DNA from: Klebsormidium nitens | Lineage: Eukaryota > Streptophyta > Klebsormidiophyceae > Klebsormidiales > Klebsormidiaceae | DNA: 57,939 nt | NCBI GenBank assembly: GCA_000708835.1 | Contig: DF237510.1 | Location: forward strand, 1-57,939 | Direction of reading: 5' to 3' | Shown here: piece after piece, positions 48,035 through 57,939 of the stretch | Position numbering within the stretch: the stretch's first letter is position 1 | Layout: each line of letters opens with the position of its first letter | Notes under the pieces: model-generated | What the model was told of the DNA's origin: nothing | The model's database searches: none | What the model saw: only the letters and a program-made list of their open reading frames with translations | Made by a program: the position numbers and the translations under genes

Positions 48035-50344
48035 GAATTTTGGTGACGTGGCTGAACGGGTGCGGTTACTGGGTGGCATGGCCACCAATGAAACGGCAAA
48101 ACCTGGTGCGGTCACCGGCTGTGAGAAAGGTCTCGGAAGCTGTGGTTTTTGAGAAAGCGCGCCGAGACACTTTGCACCTTCGTCTTGCTGTTTTGGGTGT
48201 TGGCTTTCAAGGGGTCTCGAGGTTGTCCCGTTGCTCGTTTGTCCTGCTCTCTAAGTTTTGGGTTTCGAAGGTTTGGAGGGGTGGAACGGATCAGTGCAAT
48301 TTCTAGATGGGGCCATTGTTGCGTGGAACCTGCGGTTCAACATCAAGAAAGCTTGGCGGAGGCGCTGATATAAGTCGCGCGCTTTTTGGACGATGTGGCT
48401 TCATTTTGGCCAGACTACGGCACGCTTGTACGGAGTCTTTTGGCGATGTTTTGATATGGAAAGCGACTTACCTGCAAGATGTTTTCGAAGACGTCCGAGC
48501 GCCTTGCTAGAGGCTGAGGCCGCCTCATGGCTGAGAAGTATGTACAGTAAACCATCTTCATTGTGAAACCTCAAAAGCACGTGTTTAGTATGCTGGGGCT
48601 TTCAGCTGGGCTTGTGGCCGTCCGCTCGGAATGAAGGACTGTTCTGGTGTTCTAAAATGAGAAAGAGCAAAACTCAGTCGTCGAGGGAACTTTCAAAAGC
48701 CTTTCGAAGTCAAGCTCTTTCAAGTCGGAACTTGGACTACCAACCATGGGGGGAAGAGACATGATAATCAGTGACCAAGAGCGGGTGCGTACGTGGAGCT
48801 CGCGCAAAACGAGGTAAGGTCCTGCTGCAACTTGAAGATCATTTGCCTGCCTTCTGCTGCAGCTTGTCCACGGTTTCCCGATCGAATATTGTCGAACGCA
48901 GATCTATGTGCCGTTCGTACTGGCATCGGTCTCTTCTCAGTCTTACCGTATTCAGATATGTAAGTCACTAAGGATTTCTAGTTCTCCAGCATTCAATGGT
49001 TTTAGCAAAGACTTCTCTTCGAAGTGTATCTTTGGCAGTACATCTTTGCAACGGTTTTGATTGTGAGATGAGATAGACCACCATAAGCGTTGCAAGAAGA
49101 AGAATTGCCTACTAATTGATTCTGACCAACTGCTCCAGTTGATCTCGTTTGCTTCATCGCTAAGCTTTCGACGTCTGATTATGTTAGAACATGTTGATTT
49201 ACACCATCTGCTACATGAATATCTCAATTCGATCCCTGATGACGAATCTCGACTTCGACTCCAGTGATTCGTCTCATCGGAGTTTTCAGTGAGAAATTGA
49301 AGTCGCCACCATCGTTTTCCAACCATTCACGATTCGAAACCAGGTTACACCTAGTTATTTCTATCCGGGGTGGCTCCGGGGTACATCTGGACCTTTCAAT
49401 ACACGATACATCTCAATTTCGTAAGACCTTTCGAAACAGGACACGTGTGAACTTTCTTAACCAGGGTGCATCAGCGGTAGATTCTAAGCAGGACCCCTGA
49501 AACAGGTTGTCGGTTCGATTTTGTCTCTGCATCCAAGTTCTGGTGTTGTCTTGCTACTACGTCTCCAGATGCGACAGTCGAGTCCGATGTTTTCATGTCG
49601 AACTGTGCCGCTCTTCGTTTTGGCCCAGCCCTGGTCAGGCTTACGTGGTTCTCTTGTTTGACATATGATAAAGCTTTTGAGTCGGAGCTCCAATTCGAAA
49701 ATGGTAGACGGCCAGGCCAATCCAACATGAAAAAGAGTGGAGTCCGGGAATACAAGAAATACAAGAGAGGATAGTTGCGAATGCCTGACGGAAGAACCTG
49801 AACCGTACGTATCCACGCTTTGTGGATACATATGCAGATATCTGGAGTACAGAACAGCAGAGCGCTCAGTGAGCACATCAAATATAGCTAAAGTTGCTTC
49901 AAGCCCAGTCATGTGTGCTCTTCTGGAGTCATGTATTTCAGAAAATACTTTGTCTTCGGGACCAGTTTTGCCCGGACCCGATCGACTGGCCCGTTCATAT
50001 CAGATACATACATACACACATGGCGTCTTTCTCATGCAGGATCAAGGGATGACTGGAGCTCGGAGCTGCATTGAGGCCGAAGCGGGGTCACACGAGGCGA
50101 TGGATTGTTGCAGACATAGATATCAGGTTGCACCGGATCGAATCTTGTAGTGGAGAGGATATATGTATATCAGAGGTTACTTCGGATCAGGCTTGCAGAA
50201 ACATTACAACTGCAACGAGACACAAGTTTTGGTACACATATATACTTATTTCGAAACTGTTTTCACAAGCCCGGCTGTCCGGGCTGTCAATCAAGACACT
50301 GCTGATTCGCTTTTCGAACACGCTGGAATCTGGAACGCGGCTAA
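48035..50344. other. Intergenic, no gene seen
   Basis: Short open frames occur on both strands, but no domain, splice pattern or RNA gene is recognisable. Confidence 0.45.
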
Positions 50345-50676
50345 GTAAACTCCTCCCCGGGGTTCCGTCCGCTGCCCGGACTTGCTTGCCCGGACTTGTT
50401 TCTTGTGTTCCCCGAGCATGCGCGTTCCCCGGTGTATCAGCTTTTGCCCGGACTTCGTTGCCCGGAGTTTGCCTTCGTATTCCCCGGACATGTCTGTTCC
50501 CCGGGCTTCCTTACCCCGGGCAGCAGCTCGGGGAGTCATTTCCCCGGCCTTATCTCCGGGGAACCCTTGCCCAGGGATCCTCCAACCCCGGGCAAATCAT
50601 CCGCCAGCCCGTTGCCCGGCCTCAGGCCGGGGAAACCCCGGGCAGTAAGCCCGGGGAAACGGGAATCCGCCCTGTG
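50345..50676 (-). mobile_element. GC-rich hairpin element, copy 2
   Basis: Reversed relative to copy 1. It shares the exact 26-bp terminus (50651-50676) and then carries roughly 25 variants of CCGGGCAA, CCCCGGGG and CCGGGGAA in 300 bp. It overlaps the last exon of gene F, whose frame enters the element at codons HRADSRFPG and stops inside it at 50536. Confidence 0.6.
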
Positions 50677-52628
50677 TTTGTCCGCCTCCTCGACATTCGA
50701 GAAATACAGATAGCGAAGCGGCCCGTCGAGCTGAGGACCGGAAGGATCCACAACCACAGCGCCCTTATGCAAAAGCGGACAAGGCACTTCGTGACTTATG
50801 CGAAAGATCGACACCTCAAACCGAAGAATCGGCCGCGGCCCCTCCGCAAACGAAGCTGGAAAAGTGAGCACGACTGCCGCCCCTTCTTTCAGGTCCGTAT
50901 CCGGCAAGTGCCGTACCCTCTCCTCCGGCAAAAGCGTTGGCGTATAAAACGCCGTTCCATCCTCTGGCGGCCACGTCTTGTGTCCAATTGCCTGGCACGA
51001 GATCGTGACGTACACCGGAAGACGTCCGTACGTTTGCAGGTGGAGCCGGACGCCCGTTTGGGTGACGTCAGAGATCCGGACCTCGAGGAACTCGAAGGGG
51101 CCCCAGGAAAAGGACCGGCTGACGTCAGAAATGAGGCACGCTGGCGTGTGCACCTGCATCTGCACTTTGCAAAGCGAGTCAGAAAAGAGGCCCGAGATGA
51201 CGGGGCTGCCGCGTACGTAATATTAACCGGAGAGTCATCGTTTAGGTTATCTGATGTGCTTCCGATCCGGGACGGGAAAAGGTGACACGTTTTGAAGTAC
51301 GCAGCTCGTGACACTGACCAGACGAAAGCTCGTGATTAGTCACAGCAGGACTACTATCACAGCAAGCACAATATAGACCTTCTCATGATTAACATAAATT
51401 TTGACCCGCGCACGTTTCAAGCCTTTCGTCAGCCTCGGGCCTTTTGATCCCTGTTGGAGGTTTGAAAAGGTGTCGGGTAATCTGCGTACTCGCCTTTTAA
51501 AAAACATCAATCTGACGTAGCTGGATTACGTCTTCATCAGAAAAGAACAGCAAGATTATGCCTCTCTTGCAATAGGTAAAGCATCAGTAAAACCGGCGTC
51601 CTTCCAGCAGCTACACCTTTGAACATTTTCATTGGAGGAAAGAACGTGCAGAATTCAGACCCTGGCTTAGTTGAGCAGGTTCAAGTTAACAGCTTCTTGC
51701 TGTAGAAGCCAGCGTAAAAGATGCTCTTAGAAGGTGACGGACAAACTTAGGGATTCCTGCGAACAAACCTGTCATTACTCATCTTCTGAATCGCCTGAAA
51801 GTTCACCCTCAAACAGCCGTAATCAAAGTTGTTTAATCTCTTCAGAACGTTTCCGTTTCCGGGACAACGGAGCTTGGCTCGGACCACGGCACGTCCAGAT
51901 CACTAGCACAGGAACAGATCAGCATTAACCAAGTTTGAAGTTGGTTGCGTGCCCATCTACCAAGAGAACGCAATTTATGTCTGGTTCGATGCTCTTTCAC
52001 CATTTGACAATAGGGGCAAAAGCTTCAACGTCTTGTGTGCAGATCAACCTTGCTTCATAATCGAGGATGCTCTTAAAATTTGAACAAAGCCTCTCACCTC
52101 ACTCGAAGCGTTTTGTTCACCGTCCCCCATTTGCAATCCTGGCTCACAACAGCTCTCAGAACCCTCAGGTTCAGGATAATCATCATGAGAGTGCCGTGCC
52201 GGGGAAATCATGTAAATGGCGAAGTAGACACCCCGCATGTAACACCGGAGTGTGGCCGCCACATGCACGTCAAACGCCAGGATGTGGTCGCCGTAAAACT
52301 CCCTCAAGAACGCCAGACTATCCTTCCGAGCTCTTTCCAAACTGTTGTGCGTCAGTTGGCCGGAGATCACGGTTGGATTGCCCGCGTGCACTACTGTCGT
52401 GCCTCCATAATAGCTAAAGCCGACGTCAGCGACCAGGACGGTGACCAGCTGTTTCTGCAATTCCGGTGTCCATTCGGAGGCCGGAAGGGAAGATGTGAGC
52501 AGAAAGGTTACTTGGGGAGATGTTCCGAATGGATGGACCTCGAACGGGTCGACGTACTTCAGGCTGGTTGTGGGGCTTGTCGCCGGAAATTGAAATACGA
52601 ACTCACTTGAGTGTAGGAAAGTCGCCAT
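50536..52628 (-). CDS. Gene F: unknown two-exon protein ending inside a hairpin element
   Basis: Exon 1 runs 52628-52098 (ATG, 177 codons) and ends at a GAG/GTGAGAGG donor. Exon 2 probably starts at 51159 after a GTGCAG acceptor and runs to TGA at 50536. Both are phase 0. Exon 1 has a soluble, mixed alpha/beta look (VTVLVADVGFSYYGG, LAFLREFYGDHILAFDVHVAATLRC, GVYFAIYM). Exon 2 reads like a beta-rich domain (EVRISDVTQTGVRLHLQTYG, VYVTISCQAIG, ILRFEVSIFRI). I do not recognise the family. The last 40 residues (Gly/Pro/Arg/Leu repeats) are encoded by the hairpin element. Additional exons in the 0.9 kb intron cannot be excluded. The frame before element copy 1 at 31044 resembles this one, so gene F may belong to a repeated family. 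Confidence 0.5.
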
Positions 52629-54183
52629 CGTTCTCAAATGTTGGCCAGGAAACAAAGCCAAAGCACCTGTCGCAGCCCCCAAACTAGTGGGTGTCAAGCT
52701 CAATGGACGGTGGACGGTCCCTATAATCAAAATCGGGCGTGATCGACTTGATCGAAAGACAGCGGCTAGCGGCAGGCGCCCGCAACCGCGCGGCCGCCGG
52801 TCGGACTCGGTTTCGGGTGCGGCCGCGTGCCCGCGCGGCGCGATAATGGCCCGTCCAGGTGGGCCACTCCCCGCCGGGTTCCAACCCTTTCGAAGCTGCT
52901 ACCGTCGAACTAGTCAGGGTTGACGACTCTTCAAACCATTGGAACCCGGCAAATTTGCCGGCCGTCGATGCAGCTATACGACTGATTAATACGGCAACCC
53001 TGTAGCAACGCCTGACAGGCCAAGCTTTGAACCGGTTTTGCCGCTCAAGCCCTCGCCGGTGGCGACGAGAGCGCTTTTCGGGGCCCGGGGTCAGCTAGCC
53101 AGGGCCTCTGCACAGCTCGACTTTTCGCGGCAAGAAGGGTCGCGAGGGAGACGATTGAAGGGGGAAGAATCCTTCATGCAAGGCTTGCTTTGTGCATGCC
53201 CCTGGCATATAATCAAAGGCATTGTGGAACAGAATTAATGGGTTTGCTTTTCGATCGATCGTCCGATGAAGACGCGCAAGCTATAATGACCTTCTTCCGA
53301 CCATCTTGTGGCCTACTTGAGCTGCCACGTCGGTACAGAAGCCGCCGCTTTTCGAAAGCACAAAGATCGACGGTGGGGTTGCCAACAGAACTTTCAATTA
53401 AAGTTTGGTGGCCTCGGGCACTTGGTGCAGTGCACGAGTTCAATGTTTTTTGAAAGCGCTAGGTTTTCTTATATGTATAAGCATCGGGCAGAAGCGCTTG
53501 TTAACGGCTCCGGCGAGGCCGCCTCAAACACGATACGCGCCGGGATGCATGGTTGAGTTGAAGAATGACAGAAGACTGATTCTTGCCAAGAACACCTTGC
53601 ATGTATCAATGAACGGGGTTCAAGCAGTCGCGTGGCGGCGCGCGTGAGTTATTTCAAGTTTGGATTTTCTATCTGGCGCGCACCGCGTGGTGCATGCTGT
53701 TGCACTGCACAGTGGCCATGATGCACTTCGATCGAGTCCACTCAGTTGAATCTGATCGCGATCATCATGTATGCTCGGAGCCGCCACGACTGGAAGTGGC
53801 GGAACGTAAACATATCAACCATCGCATGAAGATGTCAGCCATGGTGGGTCCGGGGACTAGCTTCGTTTCAATGTAATGTTTAAACGACGGGCGCCATATA
53901 GATGGTTGCAATAATGTCTCTTGCCAGCCGCAGGCTAGCATTCAACGGGAATGGTTCAGATAATGCCGACTTGCTTGGCGCACGCATCTCTGAACACCTC
54001 GTATATATGCAATACAGGCACACGAAGATCCAACATGCGGTTGACCTGTTCCTGACGTCGTTAGCAATGTATATGCATGCCAACCACTTATTCTGATTTC
54101 TGATTGTAGTGGACAACTCAGAAACAGCTTCCGCTCAAAATAATCGGCCTCAATATTCCGACAGTACCTTGGCTACAATGGAA
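52629..54183. other. Intergenic between gene F and BTB gene B
   Basis: No gene is supported. It is GC-rich around 52760-52870, which may be the gene F promoter, and AT-richer afterwards. Confidence 0.45.
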
Positions 54184-57100
54184 TCAAGAAGCAATTTGAG
54201 GCATTGTCCGTCGGGGCAGCACCCTCGAAATGGTGGCGAGCTGTTCGACTGAGAGCGGGTCCTGTTGCAAGGCATCCCGAAGTTGGGCTCGCATGACCTG
54301 CAGCCAGGCAAAGACGCTCTTCAGACATAATTCGCATAACACTGCAAGAACGAGATGATTAATCTGAACTTACTGAAACCCCAAATCGCTCGGACTGCTT
54401 TCAATTGTCAGCACGTGACCGGCAGACACTAAGCACCGACTAAGACATGCAGAAGCCTGCTTCAGACCTTAGTGGACGATGTTTTGGATGGGGACTGATC
54501 ATTACACCAGGCGGTGTGCGCAGCGATGAATCTTTCAAGAATCAGTGCTCTTTCAAACCTGGCGGTGGAAGAACGGGTCGAAAGGGCGTAAACGTCCAAT
54601 CGTGCCTAAACGGACCTTAGCGTCTTGACTGTTTGACACGCAGCCTGTTCTTGGCCGTTTAGCAGCTACTAGGGAACTAGAAATTCAAGCGGAATAAACG
54701 TCGAGCCGATGGGGATCACCGGACACGACTAAAGTCGTTGCCGGTGTGGCAGACTACTGTGCAAAGGCAAGACGCTCGCTCTCCAACGTACAGCAGAAGA
54801 CAAGTTTTTTTTGGCCACTGCCAGCAAGCAACGCCACGGAAAGCGTGGACGTTCACCGACACGATAAAGAAACTTCGACCTTCGTGAAAATCAAGTAGAT
54901 TTGCGAAATATCGAAGTTGAATGAAGACAAGAACAATCCGGCAAATCTGCTCGCTACGAATTGAAGCCGCAAGGCTGGAATCCGACCGATGATATGAAGG
55001 AACCTTCCGTCTGGAACGCTGAAACGGCAATAACGCTCTCCCAAAACTAGAACAGATAAACTGAATCAAGGAGACTCTGACGGCTTGTATGGTCAAACCC
55101 TCATCCCGCTTCGAGGGTAACAACAGGTAAAAGTTCGTAAATCTGCACGATCAGCTTTTTGAGGACGAGTAGCCTTTTGCGATGACGAGAGGCCTTTGGA
55201 TTAGCAGCTCCGATCTGAACGCCTTCTCAGTATTCGCCACCCGCTCAATTGCTCTCACAAAGAAACCTTTTCTGTCCGCCAAAGCTCAATCGACACATGT
55301 CACTACGTGCTTACCTGCACGACCTGCTCTCGGATCGGTTCGGCGTCTGCCCCGTGGTCCACGAGCAGCCACTCCAGCCAAGAGTCGACGTTGGCTGACG
55401 TCACCTCCACGAGCTGGATGACGTCAGCGCACAGGCCCGGGACGCCGCATGCGTCAGCGAGCGAGAGGACCTCCTGAAGACACAACAGGGCGTGACAGTC
55501 ATTGTACTGAACGTAACTCGGATCAGATGTGAGCATCTCAATATGCGGGCGCATAAAGGATGTGGTCACTCCTTCCAAAATCGTGCGCTCGACGGCCTGG
55601 AAGTAACAAGGATCCCGAGCAGGCTGGCCGAGGAACATCGAGAAGCGCTCCAGCATCGAGCGAGAAAGATGAATCCAAGCACAGAGCCAATGTCAATAAG
55701 TTGACCCGCGGATTAGTGTCCAGATGTTCAGCGATTTACAGTCTGAGCTGTCCAGACCTAGGGTACTCTGGGCCTTTACCTCCAACTTGGATCAACCTCA
55801 AGGTCTAAACTTTGCCCTGGGTTGTAAAGGAAGTAACCCATGTGACTGCTTATGGGAAGGTCCCATTATACGCTCGTACTTTCTTTGGATGCCTCCGATT
55901 AGGTACGGATACGCAACATTTCAACAGCAGAGCGCTTCCAAGGCCACAATATCAGAGGTGTGCTGCCGAGTCCCGTCGGTATGCTTCTAATGCTCAGGAA
56001 CTCGACGCCAAGCACCAAGAAACATACGATGAAGGGGTCAAAAGCCATCCTTCTGACTGTACGGGGAATACGAACTTCACCGTGAAAAAGGGACGGTCAC
56101 TGGAGTTGATTGGATAACGTCAGCACCCAAGCGAGACACCGCCGAACCTGAAATGCCAGTAAGAAACGCACCTGGAGCAACAGACTTTCTGGATTCACTT
56201 CGTACAACGACCGAAGGTCCCCATACAGGCCTTGCAGGAAGAGTTTGAGCGACTCTGCTCCGGCGGGGCAAGGCAGGCGCAGGCGCAGTTTGTTGTGCAG
56301 GTTCCAGGTGGTCGTCCCCGACCACTCCTCTCGCAACTTCGCCTCAAAGTAGGGCACGTCGATCAGGACGGCGGAGTGTGCCGCAGCCTCTATGCTATCC
56401 TACGAGCAAAAACAGGATTCGTTTAGGAAGAAAAGCAGAGGGCAAGCAGCGAAAGCTTGTTCAAGTACTCACTTGGCGCCATGACGCTCTGAACGAAATT
56501 GCAGATGATCAAGGGGTGTTAACGACGGCTTTTGTAATGGATACAGGCTCCTCTGCAGAACGTTGTTGTGGACTTTTCAGACCTCTACATGTGCCAATTG
56601 TTTGCTACCACTTCAAGCTCCGTTCCTTACAGCCCTCGTATTGCGCTTGCCCCAGGAAAGGGCCAAAAGAAGGAAAACATGTTCCTCCTACCTGCGATTA
56701 TTGCACACTGATCAATCTCTGGAGTGCGCAGAACATTCGACATACGATCTTCGAGAAGCAGGGAGTCATATTCGATGCTTGTTGAAAGAAGTGACTTCTT
56801 CTCCTGGCTTGCAACTGCAGACAAGCGCAAGTATTCTCTTAACAGACTTTTGGGGAAGCACCGCATGCTTTTGCATGCTGTCAGCAAAGAACTGGATAGA
56901 GGGGTCAGATAACCACTCACCCCACATACAAGAACAGTGTCTCCTGTCCGATCTGCTGTTTCTAGCAACGCGCTCTTTGTCTCAGGCGCTTTCTTGCAGC
57001 GTAGCCGAGTCCAGTCCGGCTTAGGCATCCTCCGTGACACAGAGAGATTGAAGTGAAACATCATATAATCACCTCTCGTCGTGAACCTCAAAAGTCCAGC

Positions 57101-57626
57101 GCTTGCAAACCTCGTCTGACCGCCCACTAGGAGCATTAACCAACTTCAGGATTCCGGGATCAAAAGTGGAAGCGTCGCCATTGAGCTCCCGAGCGTTGCA
57201 CACTTCAAGACCTGCTAGAACTGGCAGGCAGAAGTGTGGGCCTCCATCCGCTGCAGTTATAGTCAAGCACCTTGTTGGATCAAAATATACCATCCAAAGC
57301 TTTGGGTCGCCAGTATACGCAGCACCTCTTGTTTGAGTCACACTTAAATCTGCACTATGAAAGGCAAAGCAATCCTGCAACGAGAAGCCTAGCACATAGT
57401 GCTTTCTTTCAAGACATGCTATGTTTTGGCGCACGAAGACTTTGAAGCACATCTTGACCTCTCGGAGAACCTCCCTGGGTGCTGTGCTTGACGCAGGGGA
57501 TTGCTCAGCGCATGCATTGGCGCATGGTGGTAGGTTTCCAGGTGCCTCTGAGAACCCCGCCAATGATGGAGCAGGGTCGATAATATTGACAGAAGTGGAG
57601 TACGGCGTGCACAACAAATTGCTCAT
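54184..57626 (-). CDS. BTB-domain protein gene B
   Basis: Exons: 57626-56921, 56399-56172 (228 nt), 55473-55315 (159 nt), 54297-54184 (114 nt, stop TGA). The ATG at 57626 starts MSNLLCTPYSTSV. The N-terminal 230 residues form a domain shared with gene A, ending GDTVLVCG. Exon 2 continues the BTB fold (AAAHSAVLIDVPYFEAKL, LKLFLQGLYGD), exon 3 reads LSLADACGVPGLCADVIQLVEV, and exon 4 is a short helical tail (VMRAQLRDALQ). A role as a CUL3 adaptor is possible but only inferred from BTB proteins in general. Exon 1 is 706 nt, one more than a multiple of three. Near 57072 the frame hits TGA, while the next frame continues homology to gene A. Either a one-base shift disables the gene, or a very short 43-nt intron (57071-57029, GTGATT to CGGAG) restores the frame. 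Confidence 0.65.
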
Positions 57627-57939
57627 GGTTATGATCCCCCTGTAATACTTGCAGCAAAGTCCACTTAGCTGCCACTAGCTTGTAGATACCAGGTGATTTG
57701 TTGTGGTGTAGGCGGGCTACTGTATCCAATCAGAAGAGCAGACATAGGATCAGACAAGACACTACAATGCAGACAAATATGGTTGCATCACAAGCTCTCT
57801 TCACTTATCAAATCCTGACCAAGTTGGATTCTTTATGCAGGTTAACCCTAGCTTCCTCCGTGCAGCTCCACTTCCAATAATGCCCACTGCTCCGCCAATG
57901 CTGCCTATAATTAAACTTAAAGGGTAAGGTCAGTCACAC

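Noticed and set aside
50071-51285. Plus-strand open frame of 404 codons
   Set aside because: It runs through the hairpin element and then antisense to gene F exon 2; the composition is Arg/Pro-rich as expected for an antisense shadow.
55481-55656. N-terminal extension of the BTB gene B third exon
   Set aside because: Open by chance; the acceptor at 55474 gives an exon of 159 nt identical in length to gene A, and the extension has no counterpart there.

Overview
The window is nuclear DNA of a green, plant-lineage eukaryote. The genes have many GT-AG introns and GC-rich exons. A plastid-targeted granule-bound starch synthase lies next to a subunit of the plant TSET endocytic complex. A streptophyte is the safest placement. 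A charophyte alga of the Klebsormidium type would fit the base composition and gene set, but that is a guess. No bacterial, organellar or viral block is seen. All calls come from reading the sequence and from remembered family features; no searches were run.

Layout. 0.3-6.4 kb, minus: N-terminal half of TASH3 (TSET complex), running off the left edge. 7.3-15.7 kb, plus: a complete 13-exon GBSSI gene, whose exon lengths and phases close exactly to 627 codons. 18.2-19.2 kb, minus: an unrecognised single-exon ORF. 23.5-23.9 kb, minus: a small DUF202 membrane protein. 24.9-29.8 kb, plus: BTB-domain gene A, with a damaged 5' end and a 7-unit tandem array of its BTB exon. 34.0-40.3 kb, minus: a seven-exon gene (gene D) with a SAM-like N-terminus, a zinc-binding module and a charged tail. 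41.5-46.3 kb, plus, divergent from gene D: a spliced tnp2/CACTA-Plavaka-like transposase gene (gene E). 47.8-48.0 kb, plus: a possible isolated exon. 50.5-52.6 kb, minus: a two-exon gene of unknown function (gene F) whose reading frame runs into a GC-rich hairpin element. 54.2-57.6 kb, minus: BTB gene B, a paralogue of gene A with identical lengths for its last three exons. The intervals between are mostly gene-empty.

The most striking pattern is that introns and flanks hold decayed copies of neighbouring exons, usually with the splice site attached. This is seen in TASH3, GBSSI (exons 8, 11 and 12), BTB gene A (six extra BTB-exon units and one BACK-region copy), the transposase gene and the 47.8 kb exon. 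Two further signals are a strong excess of the palindrome TGACGTCA (17 sites, about one expected), clustered at gene exons and splice junctions, and a hairpin-rich element present twice with an identical 26-bp terminus.
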